Assembly (NCBI GenBank): GCA_009777515.1
Contig: WRLR01000011.1
Location: 1-60,763, forward strand
Direction: 5' to 3'
Source of the DNA: Oscillospiraceae bacterium
GTDB lineage: Bacteria > Bacillota > Clostridia > WRLR01
DNA: 60,763 bases
Shown: in pieces, positions 60,619-60,763 of the stretch
How the letters are laid out: each line of letters starts with the position of its first letter
Position numbering within the stretch: position 1 is the first letter of the stretch
Notes under the pieces: generated by a model
Told to the model about the DNA's origin: nothing
The model's database searches: none
What the model saw: the letters and a program-made list of their open reading frames with translations, nothing else
Program-made: the position numbers and the translations under genes

Positions 60619-60763
60619 ATGAAGCTGTTTCGTAACAAAATAGCAACATTTATTCTGGCCTGTGTGTTGCTGGCCGCGATGCTCGCCGGCTGCGGCGGGA
60701 ATTCAGGCGGCGGCGCGACGACAGCGGCAGCCACGACAGCCACTGCCGCGACAACGGCAGCAG
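60619..60763 (+). CDS. Substrate-binding lipoprotein, truncated by window end
   Basis: The first 48 codons encode a lipoprotein signal (LLAAMLAGC) and then a Gly/Ala/Thr-rich run of the same type as the LplA-like protein at 46718. The gene follows the second permease pair after 43 bases with a GGGGGA ribosome site. It is almost certainly the binding protein of that system. Confidence 0.85.
   Translation, partial: MKLFRNKIATFILACVLLAAMLAGCGGNSGGGATTAAATTATAATTAA

Overview
The window reads as chromosome from a moderately GC-rich Gram-positive anaerobe of the Bacillota, most likely a Clostridia-type lineage. The basis is gene content: a FapR-controlled fatty-acid/phospholipid operon (fapR-plsX-fabH-fabD-fabG), an SLH-domain surface protein, a Zur/znu operon, a PadR-DUF2812 pair, CUT1 sugar ABC transporters of the LplABC and MalEFG types, GGAGG ribosome binding sites and sigma-A-like promoters. 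I cannot name the species.

Layout. 1-4000 (minus): lipid synthesis operon with a FapR-like operator at its promoter. 4015-15670 (minus): D-psicose/tagatose 3-epimerase, a giant tandem-DUF445 membrane protein, an M16 peptidase, pnp, rpsO, yajC and tgt. 15700-16652 (plus): PadR regulator and DUF2812 membrane protein behind a consensus promoter with palindromes. 16767-22136 (minus): a 1789-residue VWA/prealbumin-repeat/SLH surface protein. 22444-25641: HD-GYP response regulator, a decayed Fic gene, GH51 arabinofuranosidase. 25767-29716 (minus): P2A-type Ca2+/Mn2+ ATPase and mntP behind what looks like a yybP-ykoY manganese riboswitch with terminator. 29735-32427 (plus): AGCS amino acid/Na+ symporter and a URO-D-like protein. 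32493-36865 (minus): FMN-binding split-barrel protein, then zur-znuA-znuC-znuB plus a terminal OB-fold-like lipoprotein. 37001-41139: surface sensor-like protein, a 29-residue holin-like type I toxin locus, larE, an ECF S component and an array of hairpin repeats. 41451-60763: carbohydrate uptake and processing, with three CUT1 ABC systems, a sugar isomerase-like protein, an AAC(3)-fold protein, two HTH-less CdaR/PucR-like proteins and a clan GH-D-like glycosidase. It is interrupted by a housekeeping block (argS, yfbR-like nucleotidase, fabZ).

How the genes work together. Three metal- or lipid-homeostasis modules each carry a recognisable control element: FapR operator, Mn riboswitch, and Zur with its own promoter. 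The right third is devoted to importing and trimming plant or host sugars. A striking property throughout is that ordinary enzymes (PNPase, TGT, M16 peptidase, P-type ATPase, MntP, ZnuA, YfbR, DUF445) carry in-frame low-complexity inserts encoded by short tandem DNA repeats.

All calls come from reading the sequence; no database search was run. Numbering in evidence is by residue from the start I chose.
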